The position numbers and the translations under genes are program-made. A DNA stretch of 64,000 nucleotides from Clostridia bacterium (GTDB taxonomy: Bacteria; Bacillota_A; Clostridia; Christensenellales; Aristaeellaceae). The first letter of the stretch is position 1. Every line of letters begins with the position of its first letter. Below the pieces are notes generated by a model that saw only the letters and a program-made list of their open reading frames with translations, did not search any database and was not told the origin of the DNA. Below are positions 15,734 through 24,277 of this stretch, one piece after another. The stretch is taken from positions 1 through 64,000 of the forward strand of contig JAFXMP010000233.1 of NCBI GenBank assembly GCA_017530275.1, written 5' to 3'.

Positions 15734-16555
15734 GTGCATCGGGTTCTCTGTTCCACGGGAGCGCTGATCGGACGGCCCAACGGACGGGATTACCGGCTGC
15801 TTAAGGGCTGCGCGGATAATCTGCGCTGCGACGGCTACGAATTCATGATGTACGATTCCTGGTACGGGCAGGCGGACGAACTGACCCGGTTTTTGAAGGA
15901 TTTGAACCTGCCCATCCCTGTGATGCACTGCGAAAAAAGCATCGGCGAAGGCGTGAGCAATGGGCCTGGGGAAGCCTGGGATCAGGCAATGGAGCGCTTT
16001 GAAACCAACTGCCAGATGGCGGTGTTCTTGGGGGCGGACCGGCTGGTGATGCATCTTTGGAACGGCCCGGTCTCCGATTCGCGCTTTGAAAATCATCTGG
16101 CGGCGTATCCGTGTTTCCGGGACAGGGCCCGAAAGCACGGCCTCGATCTGCTGATCGAAAACGTGGTATGCGCGCAGAGCGATCCCCTGACCCGGTGGAA
16201 GGAGATTCTTCAGATAGACCCGCAGGCGCATTTTGTGTTTGATACCAAAATGGCCGCTTTTCACCGGCAGCTGGACAGCCATTACGCCCCGGAAAGCCGT
16301 TTCCTGTGGGAGGATGGCCACATCCGTCACCTGCACGTGAACGATTACGGCGGGGGCTATATGGACTGGAAGCGGCTTGGCACCCTGCACCCCGGTCAGG
16401 GCATTGTGGATTTTGAACGGCTGTTTTCTTTTCTTGCCTCCCTGCCCTATACGGGGGATTATACGGTGGAGGCCACGTCTTTTCTGCCGGATGGCGTCAT
16501 TCATTGGCAGGACCTGAACAATACTTTCGCGTTCATTCGGGCGCTTGATCGATAG
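15734..16555 (+). CDS. sugar phosphate isomerase/epimerase-like TIM barrel protein
   Basis: The 273-residue protein matches the xylose-isomerase-like AP endonuclease 2 fold. Likely metal ligands are seen at LLIENVV (Glu), HFVFDTKMAAFH (Asp and His), HIRHLHVNDYGGGYMDW (His, Asp) and the final TVEATSF (Glu). The start is GTG at 15734, five bases after GAGGTGA; the first ten codons of the longer frame have no ribosome site. The substrate is unknown. It is followed 12 bp later by the AAA+ ATPase gene and both probably share the promoter at 15653. Confidence 0.82.
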   Translation: MHRVLCSTGALIGRPNGRDYRLLKGCADNLRCDGYEFMMYDSWYGQADELTRFLKDLNLPIPVMHCEKSIGEGVSNGPGEAWDQAMERFETNCQMAVFLGADRLVMHLWNGPVSDSRFENHLAAYPCFRDRARKHGLDLLIENVVCAQSDPLTRWKEILQIDPQAHFVFDTKMAAFHRQLDSHYAPESRFLWEDGHIRHLHVNDYGGGYMDWKRLGTLHPGQGIVDFERLFSFLASLPYTGDYTVEATSFLPDGVIHWQDLNNTFAFIRALDR

Positions 16556-16567
16556 GGGGATAAGAAC

Positions 16568-17626
16568 ATGGACCGCAAGGACGAAATCATTCAGATGCAA
16601 AATGAGATCATGCAGGGACTGCTGAAACAGCGCATGCAGCTGCTCAGCGAGGACCTGTGGGGCATCAAGCCGGTCAGCCTCCAAAACGTTTCCGGAACGG
16701 AAGAAAAGCAGGAACCGGCAGCGCCTGCCGCGAAGGCGGAGGAAAAGAAAGGGTCAAAAGAGGAACAGGCAGAAGCGGAAGAACCCGCCGAAACCATAGA
16801 GGACCTGAAAAAGGAACTGCACGGCTATATCGGGCTGGACCGGATCAAGGATGAAGTGGACAGCCTGATCAACTGGATCGAAATCTGCAAGGCCCGGCAG
16901 GAGCATGGCCTGCCCACCCCGGATTTGGCCCTGCACATGGTGTTTTCCGGCAATCCCGGCACGGGCAAAACCATGGTGGCCCGGCTCATGAGCCGTATTT
17001 ACAAGAGCTTGGGCGTGCTTTCCAAGGGCCATTTGGTAGAGGTGGACCGGTCCGGTCTGGTGGCGGGCTACGTGGGCCAGACGGCCATTAAAACCGCCGA
17101 AGTGATCGAAAAGGCCATGGGCGGCGTGCTGTTCATCGACGAAGCCTACGCCCTCACCAACCGGGGCAGCACGGATTACGGCATGGAGGCGGTGGACACG
17201 CTGCTCAAGGCCATGGAAGACCACCGGGACGACTTGGTGGTGATCGTGGCGGGCTACACGGAACTGATGCAGGAGTTCGTGCATTCCAATCCGGGCTTAG
17301 AATCCCGCTTCAATCGCTTCATGCATTTCCCGGATTACACCGTGGAGGAAATGACGGGCATTTTCAAAATGCGCTGCGAAAAGAGCGGCTACACCTTGGA
17401 GGACGCCGCCTGGGATACGCTGAATGAAATCCTTACGAAAGAAAGCAAGGATATCGAGGGCTTCGGCAATGCCCGGGGCGTGCGCAACCTGTTTGAAAAG
17501 GCCATTGCCGCCCAGGCGGACAGGCTGGCCGCTGGCAAAACGGAAATCACCAGGGAATCGCTCATGTGTATGACCAAGGCCGATCTTCTGGCCGCCGTGG
17601 GGGAAAAGGAAGCCGAGGCGGAGTAA
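16568..17626 (+). CDS. AAA+ ATPase of the CbbX/SpoVK family
   Basis: The 352-residue protein has an N-terminal helical part and a Lys/Glu/Ala-rich linker (about 45-75), then an AAA+ module: IGLDRIKDEVDSLINW, Walker A GNPGTGKT, Walker B GVLFIDEAYAL, sensor VVIVAGYTELM and the arginine-finger region NPGLESRFNRFMHFPDYT. This is the CbbX/SpoVK type, whose members remodel protein complexes; SpoVK is involved in spore formation. The linker suggests a flexible substrate-recruiting tail. Its partner here is unknown. Confidence 0.9.
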   Translation: MDRKDEIIQMQNEIMQGLLKQRMQLLSEDLWGIKPVSLQNVSGTEEKQEPAAPAAKAEEKKGSKEEQAEAEEPAETIEDLKKELHGYIGLDRIKDEVDSLINWIEICKARQEHGLPTPDLALHMVFSGNPGTGKTMVARLMSRIYKSLGVLSKGHLVEVDRSGLVAGYVGQTAIKTAEVIEKAMGGVLFIDEAYALTNRGSTDYGMEAVDTLLKAMEDHRDDLVVIVAGYTELMQEFVHSNPGLESRFNRFMHFPDYTVEEMTGIFKMRCEKSGYTLEDAAWDTLNEILTKESKDIEGFGNARGVRNLFEKAIAAQADRLAAGKTEITRESLMCMTKADLLAAVGEKEAEAE

Positions 17627-17680
17627 AGGCGCATATGGGACGGTTTTGAACCCGCTGTGCTGTGCGCGGGAGGATATTGC

Positions 17681-18202
17681 GTGATTGAATTCAGGAAATG
17701 CTCTGATTTTTCAAGGGGAACGCTTTATGATATCCTGGTTGACGCGTATTCTTTCGATGAAAGGAACAGGAAAATCTGGGATGCGGACTGGAAAGAAGCG
17801 GATCGTTTCTTTTACGACAATCCGGAAATCGCCGATAAATACGGTCTGGTGACCTGCCTGGATGGAGAACCTATCGGGTTTGTTACGTGGGATCCCCGGC
17901 ACAGGCCGGAATATGTGGAGATCGGCCATAATGGGATCAGGGAGGCATATAAGGGCAGGGGATACGGGCGCCTGCAGCTGGAGGAGGCTTTGCGAAGAAA
18001 AAAGAAATATGAAGGGTTGAAGCGAATCATCGTCCGTACCAACAGCCGTCTGATCGCGTCCAGAAATTACGAATCCGTCGGTTTTGCGCTGTATGACAGA
18101 AAGCCAAACCGCACGGAAAGCGCTTTTGCCGGGGACTATCCGTACTATGAAACGATGGGATCATCCGGCTTGACAGAAAGTCGGCAATCCTATATACTGT
18201 AA
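17681..18202 (+). CDS. GNAT family N-acetyltransferase
   Basis: The 173-residue protein shows the acetyl-CoA-binding motif EAYKGRGYGRLQLEEAL after the strand YVEIGHNGI, then IIVRTNSRLIASRNYESVGF, the typical motif B. The GTG start at 17681 follows GGGAGGATATTGC; earlier codons of the longer frame are upstream of that site. The last codons contain the promoter for the next gene. The substrate is unknown. Confidence 0.85.
   Translation: MIEFRKCSDFSRGTLYDILVDAYSFDERNRKIWDADWKEADRFFYDNPEIADKYGLVTCLDGEPIGFVTWDPRHRPEYVEIGHNGIREAYKGRGYGRLQLEEALRRKKKYEGLKRIIVRTNSRLIASRNYESVGFALYDRKPNRTESAFAGDYPYYETMGSSGLTESRQSYIL
18170..18198 (+). promoter_or_regulatory. promoter of the HD-GYP gene, inside the end of the GNAT gene
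   Basis: TTGACA at 18170-18175 and TATACT at 18193-18198 are 17 bases apart. The predicted start near 18205 coincides with the first hairpin of the leader. Confidence 0.85.
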
Positions 18203-18204
18203 GC

Positions 18205-18392
18205 GAGATCAGGAAACTGATTGGGCCTGGTCGAAAGACCCGGGTCTATCTGAGGGCGGGGGGGAGTTCCTCGCCTTTCCTGTTATTTGGGGCAGTTTCA
18301 TGAAGGAACGGCGTGTGTGTATGGATGAATGATGGGAAAGCACCCGCAGGACGGTTTTGGCGACTTCAGAGAAACAAAGGAAGTACGGGATT
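18205..18392 (+). ncRNA. structured leader RNA of unknown class upstream of the HD-GYP gene
   Basis: The 188-base leader holds ATCAG-GAAA-CTGAT (18208-18221) and GGTC-GAAA-GACC (18229-18240), both with GNRA loops, and a G-rich hairpin GGCG...CGCC at about 18255-18275. CAGGAAA (18210-18216) can also pair with TTTCCTG (18276-18282), which would replace the first hairpin by a closing helix around the other two. This either/or folding is riboswitch-like. It does not contain the ACGCAAAGC core of c-di-GMP-I riboswitches, and I could not assign another class. No clear terminator follows, so control could be at translation. Confidence 0.45.
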
Positions 18393-19757
18393 ATGAAGAA
18401 CAAAAACACGAAAAAAATGACGGTCGTATTCGCGGTTACGCTGGTCATTATCTGCATCGCCTTTGCTGTGACTGTGATTCGTGTACAATCGTATAACAGC
18501 ACGGTGCACCGTGTCACGTATTCTGGCTCCGCGTTGTTTTCAGAAAACACGAAAACGGACGACCTCTCTGTAAGCGCCATTTCCCGGGGCAGCTCCTGGA
18601 CGAAAATCTTTGATTTAAATAACGAGGGCCTGAAAGAACCAAACTATCAGGCATATACATACGATTTTACTGTTTCAAACAATACCAGGGATGAAGTCCG
18701 GTCTTACTTTTTCAAACTGACATTTACCAACCAGGTCTTCCTTCTCTCCGGGTGGAACGGCGCTGTCGAGATACACCAGAAGGTAAACGGCGGCGAGCTG
18801 GTTTCCACTATTCCCGATCTTCGCGACTACAAGGCAGCCGATTACGCGGTTAAAACAGTATTCTTTGACGGCGATACGCTGATTTCCATGAAGCCGGGAG
18901 ATTACCTCATCTATTATCCCAGCACCAGCGCAAACGCGGTCGAGATGCCGATCAGTCCGCACGAAGGCACTGTGCCAGGCTTTATTCTGTATGCCGAGAT
19001 CGGAGCGGATATCAGCGACTCGACCCTGGAACTTGAATATACATTCCACAGGGTGCTGACGACCGAGCCCTTATTCTGGATCTCAGTCGGCGCCATGTTT
19101 ATTTGGGTGATCGCACTGATCATCTTCGCCATCACATCGGCGAAGATCAGGAAATATACGTTGCGTCATGAACGTGATAACAAGATCATCAATGAATCCA
19201 TTGAAACCTTTATCGGCTTTATTGACGCGAAGGATCCCTATACAAATGGCCATTCAAAACGGGTTGCGAAATATACCCGGCTTATTGCGGAAAAGATGGG
19301 TTTTGAGGGCGAAGAACTCGACCGTATCTATTATGTTGCGCTCCTGCACGACTGCGGAAAGATCGGCGTTCCAGACAACATTCTTGGCAAGCCCGAAAAA
19401 CTGACGGAAGAAGAATTCCAGATTATTAAATCCCATACGGTACGCGGCGGGGAGATCCTGGATCACTTCAAAAGCCTCGAAGGCGTGAACGAAGGCGCGC
19501 TTTACCATCACGAAAGGTACGACGGCAAAGGCTATCCCAAAGGACTGGCCGGGGTGGATATCCCCCTGATCGCCAGGATCATCTGTGTAGCGGACTCCTT
19601 CGACGCCATGAATTCAAACCGGGTTTACAGGAAAAAGCTTACCAAGGAGTATATCCTCAATGAGATTGAGGTCAATAAGAGCCATCAGTTCGATCCGGCG
19701 GTGGCGGATGTGATGTTGAAGCTGCTGCGCAATCACGACGACCTGTTCGATTTCTGA
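18393..19757 (+). CDS. membrane-bound HD-GYP domain phosphodiesterase
   Basis: The 454-residue protein has a transmembrane segment at about 10-29, an extracytoplasmic sensor of some 195 residues, a second segment at about 226-248 and a cytoplasmic HD-GYP domain. Catalytic motifs are GHSKRVAKYT, LLHDCGKIG (HD near 319-320), the IKSHTVRGGEIL His, HHERYDGKGYP (GYP near 380) and ICVADSFDAM. The family hydrolyses cyclic di-GMP. All metal ligands look intact, so it should be active and sense an outside signal. A start 12 codons earlier exists, but the chosen ATG lies after an AGGAAG site. Confidence 0.92.
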   Translation: MKNKNTKKMTVVFAVTLVIICIAFAVTVIRVQSYNSTVHRVTYSGSALFSENTKTDDLSVSAISRGSSWTKIFDLNNEGLKEPNYQAYTYDFTVSNNTRDEVRSYFFKLTFTNQVFLLSGWNGAVEIHQKVNGGELVSTIPDLRDYKAADYAVKTVFFDGDTLISMKPGDYLIYYPSTSANAVEMPISPHEGTVPGFILYAEIGADISDSTLELEYTFHRVLTTEPLFWISVGAMFIWVIALIIFAITSAKIRKYTLRHERDNKIINESIETFIGFIDAKDPYTNGHSKRVAKYTRLIAEKMGFEGEELDRIYYVALLHDCGKIGVPDNILGKPEKLTEEEFQIIKSHTVRGGEILDHFKSLEGVNEGALYHHERYDGKGYPKGLAGVDIPLIARIICVADSFDAMNSNRVYRKKLTKEYILNEIEVNKSHQFDPAVADVMLKLLRNHDDLFDF

Positions 19758-19787
19758 CCGGAGGGCCGCGGCGGAAAAAGGAAATGC

Positions 19788-19816
19788 TTGACCATTTATT
19801 TCTTCCGTGGTATAAT
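19788..19816 (+). promoter_or_regulatory. promoter of pheST
   Basis: TTGACC at 19788-19793 and TATAAT at 19811-19816 are 17 bases apart. Confidence 0.88.
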
Positions 19817-19824
19817 GCCGCCAT

Positions 19825-20076
19825 CGGCCATGAAGGAGAACAACGCCTCCAGTGCCGCGTTTCACGAGAGAAGGGCTGGCCATGGGCTGGAAGCCGCCCG
19901 AAGTGCGGGGAGGAAATTCGCTCCGGAGCCGCGGGACTGAATGCTCAGTAGGCCCCGCCGTATGCCCGCGTTAAGGGACACGAGAACGGCAAACGGTTCA
20001 TGGAACCCTGCCGCTGAAATTGGGTGGTACAGCGTGCGCCTATCACGCCCCATGGCTTTCGCCATGGGCGTTTTTT
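19825..20076 (+). promoter_or_regulatory. T-box riboswitch, phenylalanine type (specifier TTC)
   Basis: Stem I begins near 19825 and contains ACGAGAGAAGGGCTGG. The specifier region GAGGAAATTCGCTCCGGAGC gives TTC (Phe) at 19917-19919. The T-box TTGGGTGGTACAGCGTG is at 20020-20036. The terminator CGCCCCATGGC-TTTC-GCCATGGGCG with six T is at about 20046-20076. It regulates pheST by uncharged tRNA-Phe, which agrees with the genes that follow. Confidence 0.95.
20046..20076 (+). terminator. Phe T-box terminator
   Basis: CGCCCCATGGC and GCCATGGGCG pair around TTTC, followed by TTTTTT. It is the off state of the T-box. Confidence 0.92.
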
Positions 20077-20098
20077 CATGATTAGGAGGAAGATGTAC

Positions 20099-21127
20099 AT
20101 GGATATTCGGGAAAACCTTGCGCAGATCGGCGAGGAACTGCGGAAAGAACTGGAAAGCGCCGAAGCGCTGCCAGCCCTGGAAGCCCTGCGGGTGAAGGTG
20201 CTGGGCAAAAAGGGCAGCCTGACGGCGCTGCTGCGCGGCATGGGGCAGTTGAGCCCCGAAGAGAGGCCCAAGATGGGTCAGGTCATCAACGAAGCGCGGG
20301 AAAAGCTCACCGCCCTGCTGGATGAAAAACAGGCGGAACTGGCACGGAAGGAAAAGGAAGCCCGCCTTGCCAAGGAAGCCATCGACGTGACCGAGCCCCG
20401 GCCCGTGCCCGCAGTCGGGTCCGAGCATCCCATGAATTTGGTGCTCAACGAGGTGCTGGATTGCTTCACCTCCATGGGGTTTTCCGTGGTGGAAGGCCCC
20501 GAAGTGGAATTGGACCTGTACAATTTTGAATTGCTGAATGTGCCCAAGAACCATCCCGCCCGGGATGCACAGGACACCTTCTATATCGACGATAACGTGG
20601 TGCTGCGTTCCCAGACCAGCCCCGTGCAGGCCCGCACCATGCTGAAACAAAAGCCCCCCATCCGCATCGTATGCCCCGGCCGGGTGTTCCGCGCCGACGA
20701 AGTGGACGCCACCCACAGCCCCGTGTTCCATCAGATCGAAGGTCTGGTGGTAGACAAGGACGTGACCATGGCCGATTTGAAGGGCACGCTGGACGCTTTT
20801 GCCAAGCGGCTCTACGGCCAGGACATCGAAGTGCGCTTCCGCCCCTCCTTCTTCCCCTTCACCGAGCCCAGCGCCGAAGTGGATTTGACCTGCTTCAACT
20901 GCCACGGCAAGGGCTGCCGCGTCTGCAAGGGCACCGGCTGGATCGAAGTGCTGGGCTGCGGCATGGTGAACCCGAAAGTTCTTGAAATGTGCGGTATCGA
21001 CAGCAAGGTCTATTCCGGCTTTGCCTTCGGCATCGGCGTTGAACGCATCACCATGCTGCGCTACGGTATCAAGGACATGCGCCTGCTGTACGAGGGCGAC
21101 CTTCGCTTCCTCAGGCAGTTCAGGTAA
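20099..21127 (+). CDS. pheS: phenylalanine--tRNA ligase alpha subunit
   Basis: The 342-residue subunit has the N-terminal coiled coil that grips tRNA (about 1-90) and the class II catalytic core: motif 1 around MGFSVVEGPEVE, motif 2 RIVCPGRVFRADEVDATHSP and motif 3 GFAFGIGVERITML. Two in-frame ATGs lie close together; the second (20099) is used because AGGAGGA lies eight bases before it and only two before the first. In the cytoplasm it charges tRNA-Phe as an alpha2beta2 tetramer with PheT. Confidence 0.97.
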   Translation: MDIRENLAQIGEELRKELESAEALPALEALRVKVLGKKGSLTALLRGMGQLSPEERPKMGQVINEAREKLTALLDEKQAELARKEKEARLAKEAIDVTEPRPVPAVGSEHPMNLVLNEVLDCFTSMGFSVVEGPEVELDLYNFELLNVPKNHPARDAQDTFYIDDNVVLRSQTSPVQARTMLKQKPPIRIVCPGRVFRADEVDATHSPVFHQIEGLVVDKDVTMADLKGTLDAFAKRLYGQDIEVRFRPSFFPFTEPSAEVDLTCFNCHGKGCRVCKGTGWIEVLGCGMVNPKVLEMCGIDSKVYSGFAFGIGVERITMLRYGIKDMRLLYEGDLRFLRQFR

Positions 21128-21142
21128 GGAACGGCAGGAACG

Positions 21143-21179
21143 GCGGGAGGAGGCTTTTGAGTCAAAAGCCCCCTCCCGC
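21143..21179. repeat. palindrome between pheS and pheT, relative of the GGGGG family
   Basis: GCGGGAGGAGGCTTTTGA pairs with TCAAAAGCCCCCTCCCGC around one base, with one bulge per arm. The plan (outer G-run, inner CTTTTGA/TCAAAAG) matches the copies at 13932, 53618 and 63560, although the middle differs. It lies between two cotranscribed genes and lacks a T-run. Confidence 0.7.
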
Positions 21180-21215
21180 ACCCACCCGAAAACCATATTG
21201 GGAGGATCATATTTT

Positions 21216-23606
21216 ATGAAAGTATCGATGAAGTGGTTAAAGCAATACGCTGATATTCCTGTGACGCCCGCGGAATATGAAAGCCGCATGGTCATGACCG
21301 GCACGGGCGTGGAGGGCACAGAGCCCATCGCTCCCGAATTGGAGGGCGTGGTGGTCGGCAAGGTACTCACCTGCAGGGATCACGAAAACAGCGACCATCT
21401 GCATGTGTGCACCGTGGACGTGGGCGAAGGGGAGCCTTTACAGATCGTGTGCGGCGCGCCCAACGTGAAGGAAGGCATTCTGGTGCCCGTGGCCAAGATC
21501 GGGGCCAAGCTGCCCGGCGGCATCGTCATTAAGAAGGGCAAGCTCCGGGGCGTGGAATCTCAGGGCATGCTGTGCTCCGGCCCCGAAATCGGCGTGCCGG
21601 TAGAGCTGTACCCCTCCGTGGGCACGGCGGGCCTGCTGATCTTTAACGAGGATTATCCCTTAGGTGCGGACGTGAAGCCCATTTTCGGCCTGGACGATAC
21701 GGTGATCGATTTTGAGATTTTAGCCAACCGCCCGGACTGCCTCTCCGTCTGGGGCGTGGCCCGCGAAACCGCCACCGCCATGAGCACCGAACTGAAGCTG
21801 CCCAAGATCGAAGTCAAGGAAGTGGGCGGAGATATCCACGATTTCGCCAAGGTGGATGTGTTGGAAAACGAACTCTGCCCCCGGTATGCCGCTAAAGTGG
21901 TGAAAAACGTGCGTATCGGCGAAAGTCCCGCGTGGCTTCGGCAGTACCTTCATGCGGCGGGTATGCGCTCCATCAACAACATGGTGGACATCACCAACTT
22001 CGTTATGCTGGAAACCGGCCATCCCATGCACGCCTTTGACTTGGACAAGGTGCGGGGCCGCCATATCATCGTGCGTAAAGCGGCCCAGGGCGAAAAGCTG
22101 ACCACCCTGGACGGCAAGGAATACGCCCTGAACGGCACCGAGCTCATGATCTGTGACGAACAGGGCCCCACCGGCCTCGCGGGCATCATGGGCGGCGAGG
22201 AAAGCGAAATCACGGAAAACACCAGGGAAGTGCTCTTTGAGTGCGCCTCCTTCGACCGGGCTTCCATCCGCGTCACCGCCCGTTCCCTGGGCATCCGCAC
22301 GGAATCCTCCGGCCGTTTCGAGCGCGGCGTGTCTCCCGCCACCGTCATGGACGCTCTGAACCGGGCCTGCCAGATGGTGAACGAATTGGACGCGGGCGAC
22401 GTGATCTCCGGTGTGATCGATATTTATCCCAATCCCGTGAAGCCCGTCACCCTCACTTGTTCCTGCGCCCGGATGGCCCGGCGCGCGGGCGTCGATATCG
22501 CGCCGGAGGAAATGGAAAGCATCCTCAAAAAGCTTTTGTTCACCGTATCCCGCAATGGGGATGAAATGGTGGTCACCGCCCCCGCCTTCCGTCAGGATAT
22601 GGAGCAGGAAGCCGATATCTGCGAAGAAGTGCTGCGCTACGCGGGCTACGACCGCATCCCCATCACCCATCTGCGGGGCGAAACGCCCATGGGCGGCCTG
22701 AACGAAACGGGGCGGCGGGAAGCCGAAATCCGCCGACAGCTCACTGGCATGGGCTTCTATGAATCCATGACCTTCTCCTTCATTTCTCCCAAGACCATCG
22801 CCATGCTGGGTCTCCCCGAAAGCGACCCTCGGAATCAGCCTTTAATGATCCGCAATCCCTTAGGCGAGGATACCTCCTGTATGCGTACAACTCTTTTGCC
22901 GGGGCTGCTCAAAACCTTGGCCACCAACATCAAGAACGGCAACGAATCGGGCCGCATTTACGAACTGGGCACCATATACGACGCCCTGAACAAGACCGCT
23001 GAGGGCCTGCCCACCGAAACCCACGAACTGGTGCTGGGCATGTACGGGGACGCGGATTTCTACGCCATGCGCGGCGTGGCGGAAGCGCTGTGCAAACAGG
23101 CGGGCGTCGAATACACCGTTTCCGGCTGCGACGCGCCCTACCTGCATCCCGGACGCCGTGCCGCGCTCATTGCCGACGGAAAAACCCTGGCGCTGGTGGG
23201 CGAAATGCACCCCGATGCGGCGGAGAAATTTGACCTGACGGGCCGGGTGTACTTGGCCTGGATCGATCTGCCCCTGTTCTTCTCCCTTTCCGCGCCCATG
23301 GGCGAAGTGAAGCCCATCGCCCGGTTCCCGGCGGTGACGCGCGACCTGGCCCTGGTCATGAAGGACAGCCAGCAGGTGGGCCCCCTCATGGCCGCCCTGC
23401 GCACCGGCTGCGGCGCTATGCTGGAGGATATCCGCATGTTCGACGTGTTCCGGGGCATCCAGATCGGCGCGGGCAACAAGTCCGTGGCCTTCTCCCTCAC
23501 CTTCCGGGCGGCGGACCATACGCTGACCGATGAAGAAATCACCCGCCTGACAGAAAAGGCTCTGAAGATCAGCAAAGAGCAGTTTGGCGCGGTGCTGCGG
23601 GCGTAA
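21216..23606 (+). CDS. pheT: phenylalanine--tRNA ligase beta subunit
   Basis: The 796-residue subunit has all usual parts: an EMAP-type tRNA-binding domain at about 40-150 (HENSDHLHVCTVDVGEG, QIVCGAPNVKEG), the B3/4 editing domain (VARETATAMSTELKLP onward, MRSINNMVDITNFVMLETG), B5 (VTLTCSCARMARRAGVDI), the core, and the C-terminal ferredoxin-like anticodon-binding domain (FPAVTRDLALVMK). GGAGG lies ten bases before the ATG. It edits mis-charged Tyr-tRNA-Phe and completes the tetramer. Confidence 0.97.
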   Translation: MKVSMKWLKQYADIPVTPAEYESRMVMTGTGVEGTEPIAPELEGVVVGKVLTCRDHENSDHLHVCTVDVGEGEPLQIVCGAPNVKEGILVPVAKIGAKLPGGIVIKKGKLRGVESQGMLCSGPEIGVPVELYPSVGTAGLLIFNEDYPLGADVKPIFGLDDTVIDFEILANRPDCLSVWGVARETATAMSTELKLPKIEVKEVGGDIHDFAKVDVLENELCPRYAAKVVKNVRIGESPAWLRQYLHAAGMRSINNMVDITNFVMLETGHPMHAFDLDKVRGRHIIVRKAAQGEKLTTLDGKEYALNGTELMICDEQGPTGLAGIMGGEESEITENTREVLFECASFDRASIRVTARSLGIRTESSGRFERGVSPATVMDALNRACQMVNELDAGDVISGVIDIYPNPVKPVTLTCSCARMARRAGVDIAPEEMESILKKLLFTVSRNGDEMVVTAPAFRQDMEQEADICEEVLRYAGYDRIPITHLRGETPMGGLNETGRREAEIRRQLTGMGFYESMTFSFISPKTIAMLGLPESDPRNQPLMIRNPLGEDTSCMRTTLLPGLLKTLATNIKNGNESGRIYELGTIYDALNKTAEGLPTETHELVLGMYGDADFYAMRGVAEALCKQAGVEYTVSGCDAPYLHPGRRAALIADGKTLALVGEMHPDAAEKFDLTGRVYLAWIDLPLFFSLSAPMGEVKPIARFPAVTRDLALVMKDSQQVGPLMAALRTGCGAMLEDIRMFDVFRGIQIGAGNKSVAFSLTFRAADHTLTDEEITRLTEKALKISKEQFGAVLRA

Positions 23607-23626
23607 CAATATAGAATCATCACAAC

Positions 23627-23655
23627 AGGGGCTGCCTCGGCAGCCCTTGTTTTTA
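23627..23655 (+). terminator. terminator of pheST
   Basis: GGGGCTGCC-TC-GGCAGCCC is followed by TTGTTTTT. It lies between pheT and pcp. Confidence 0.9.
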
Positions 23656-23668
23656 GCAGGAGATAACG

Positions 23669-24274
23669 ATGAAGATACTGCTGACCGCTTTTGAACCCTT
23701 TGGAGGAGAAAAGATAAACGCCGCCCAGGAAGCGGCGGCGCTGATAAAGGAAGAAATCGCAGGGGCGAAAATTGTGAAAATGACTGTGCCGGTGGTGTTC
23801 GGGAAATCTATTGAAGCCGTGGTATCAGCCATGCGGGACGAACGGCCCGACGCGGTGCTGTGTTTGGGTCAGGCCGGGGGCAGGATGGGGCTTACGCCGG
23901 AGCGGGTGGCGATCAACCTGGACGATGCCCGCATCCCCGACAATGAAGGGAACCAGCCTGTGGATCAGACGATTTATCCTGACGGAGCGCCTGCGTATTT
24001 CAGCACCCTGCCGGTAAAAGCCATGGTTCGCGCTATCCAGGAGGCAGGAGTGCCTGCCAGCCTGTCCAATACGGCGGGCACCTTCGTATGCAATCATTTG
24101 ATGTACGGAATCCTGTACCATATGGCGCGGTACTGGCCCGAAATGCGCGGCGGCTTTATGCATCTTCCCTTTCTTCCCGAACAGGTACAGGACCGTCCCG
24201 GAATGCCGAATTTTTCCAGGGAAGCAATGGCGGCGGGGATTGAAGCGGCGATCAAAGCGATGATTGAAGAGTGA
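23669..24274 (+). CDS. pcp: pyroglutamyl-peptidase I
   Basis: The 201-residue protein is a C15 cysteine peptidase, which removes N-terminal pyroglutamate from peptides. The catalytic triad is visible as Glu in PERVAINLDDARIPDN, Cys in SNTAGTFVCNHLMYG and His in GFMHLPFLPEQ. The N-terminal LLTAFEPFGG is typical of the family. The length is slightly short for the family (about 205-215). GCAGGAGATAACG precedes the ATG. Its stop lies three bases from the stop of the convergent methionine synthase gene. Confidence 0.95.
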   Translation: MKILLTAFEPFGGEKINAAQEAAALIKEEIAGAKIVKMTVPVVFGKSIEAVVSAMRDERPDAVLCLGQAGGRMGLTPERVAINLDDARIPDNEGNQPVDQTIYPDGAPAYFSTLPVKAMVRAIQEAGVPASLSNTAGTFVCNHLMYGILYHMARYWPEMRGGFMHLPFLPEQVQDRPGMPNFSREAMAAGIEAAIKAMIEE

Positions 24275-24277
24275 AGC

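Noticed and set aside
18205..18392. c-di-GMP-I (GEMM) riboswitch in the HD-GYP leader
   Set aside because: A GAAA-capped hairpin in a leader of an HD-GYP gene suggested it, but the invariant ACGCAAAGC segment and the second receptor helix are missing.
19862..21370. 502-codon minus-strand frame across pheS
   Set aside because: It covers the T-box and pheS, both certain on the plus strand, and has shadow-like composition.
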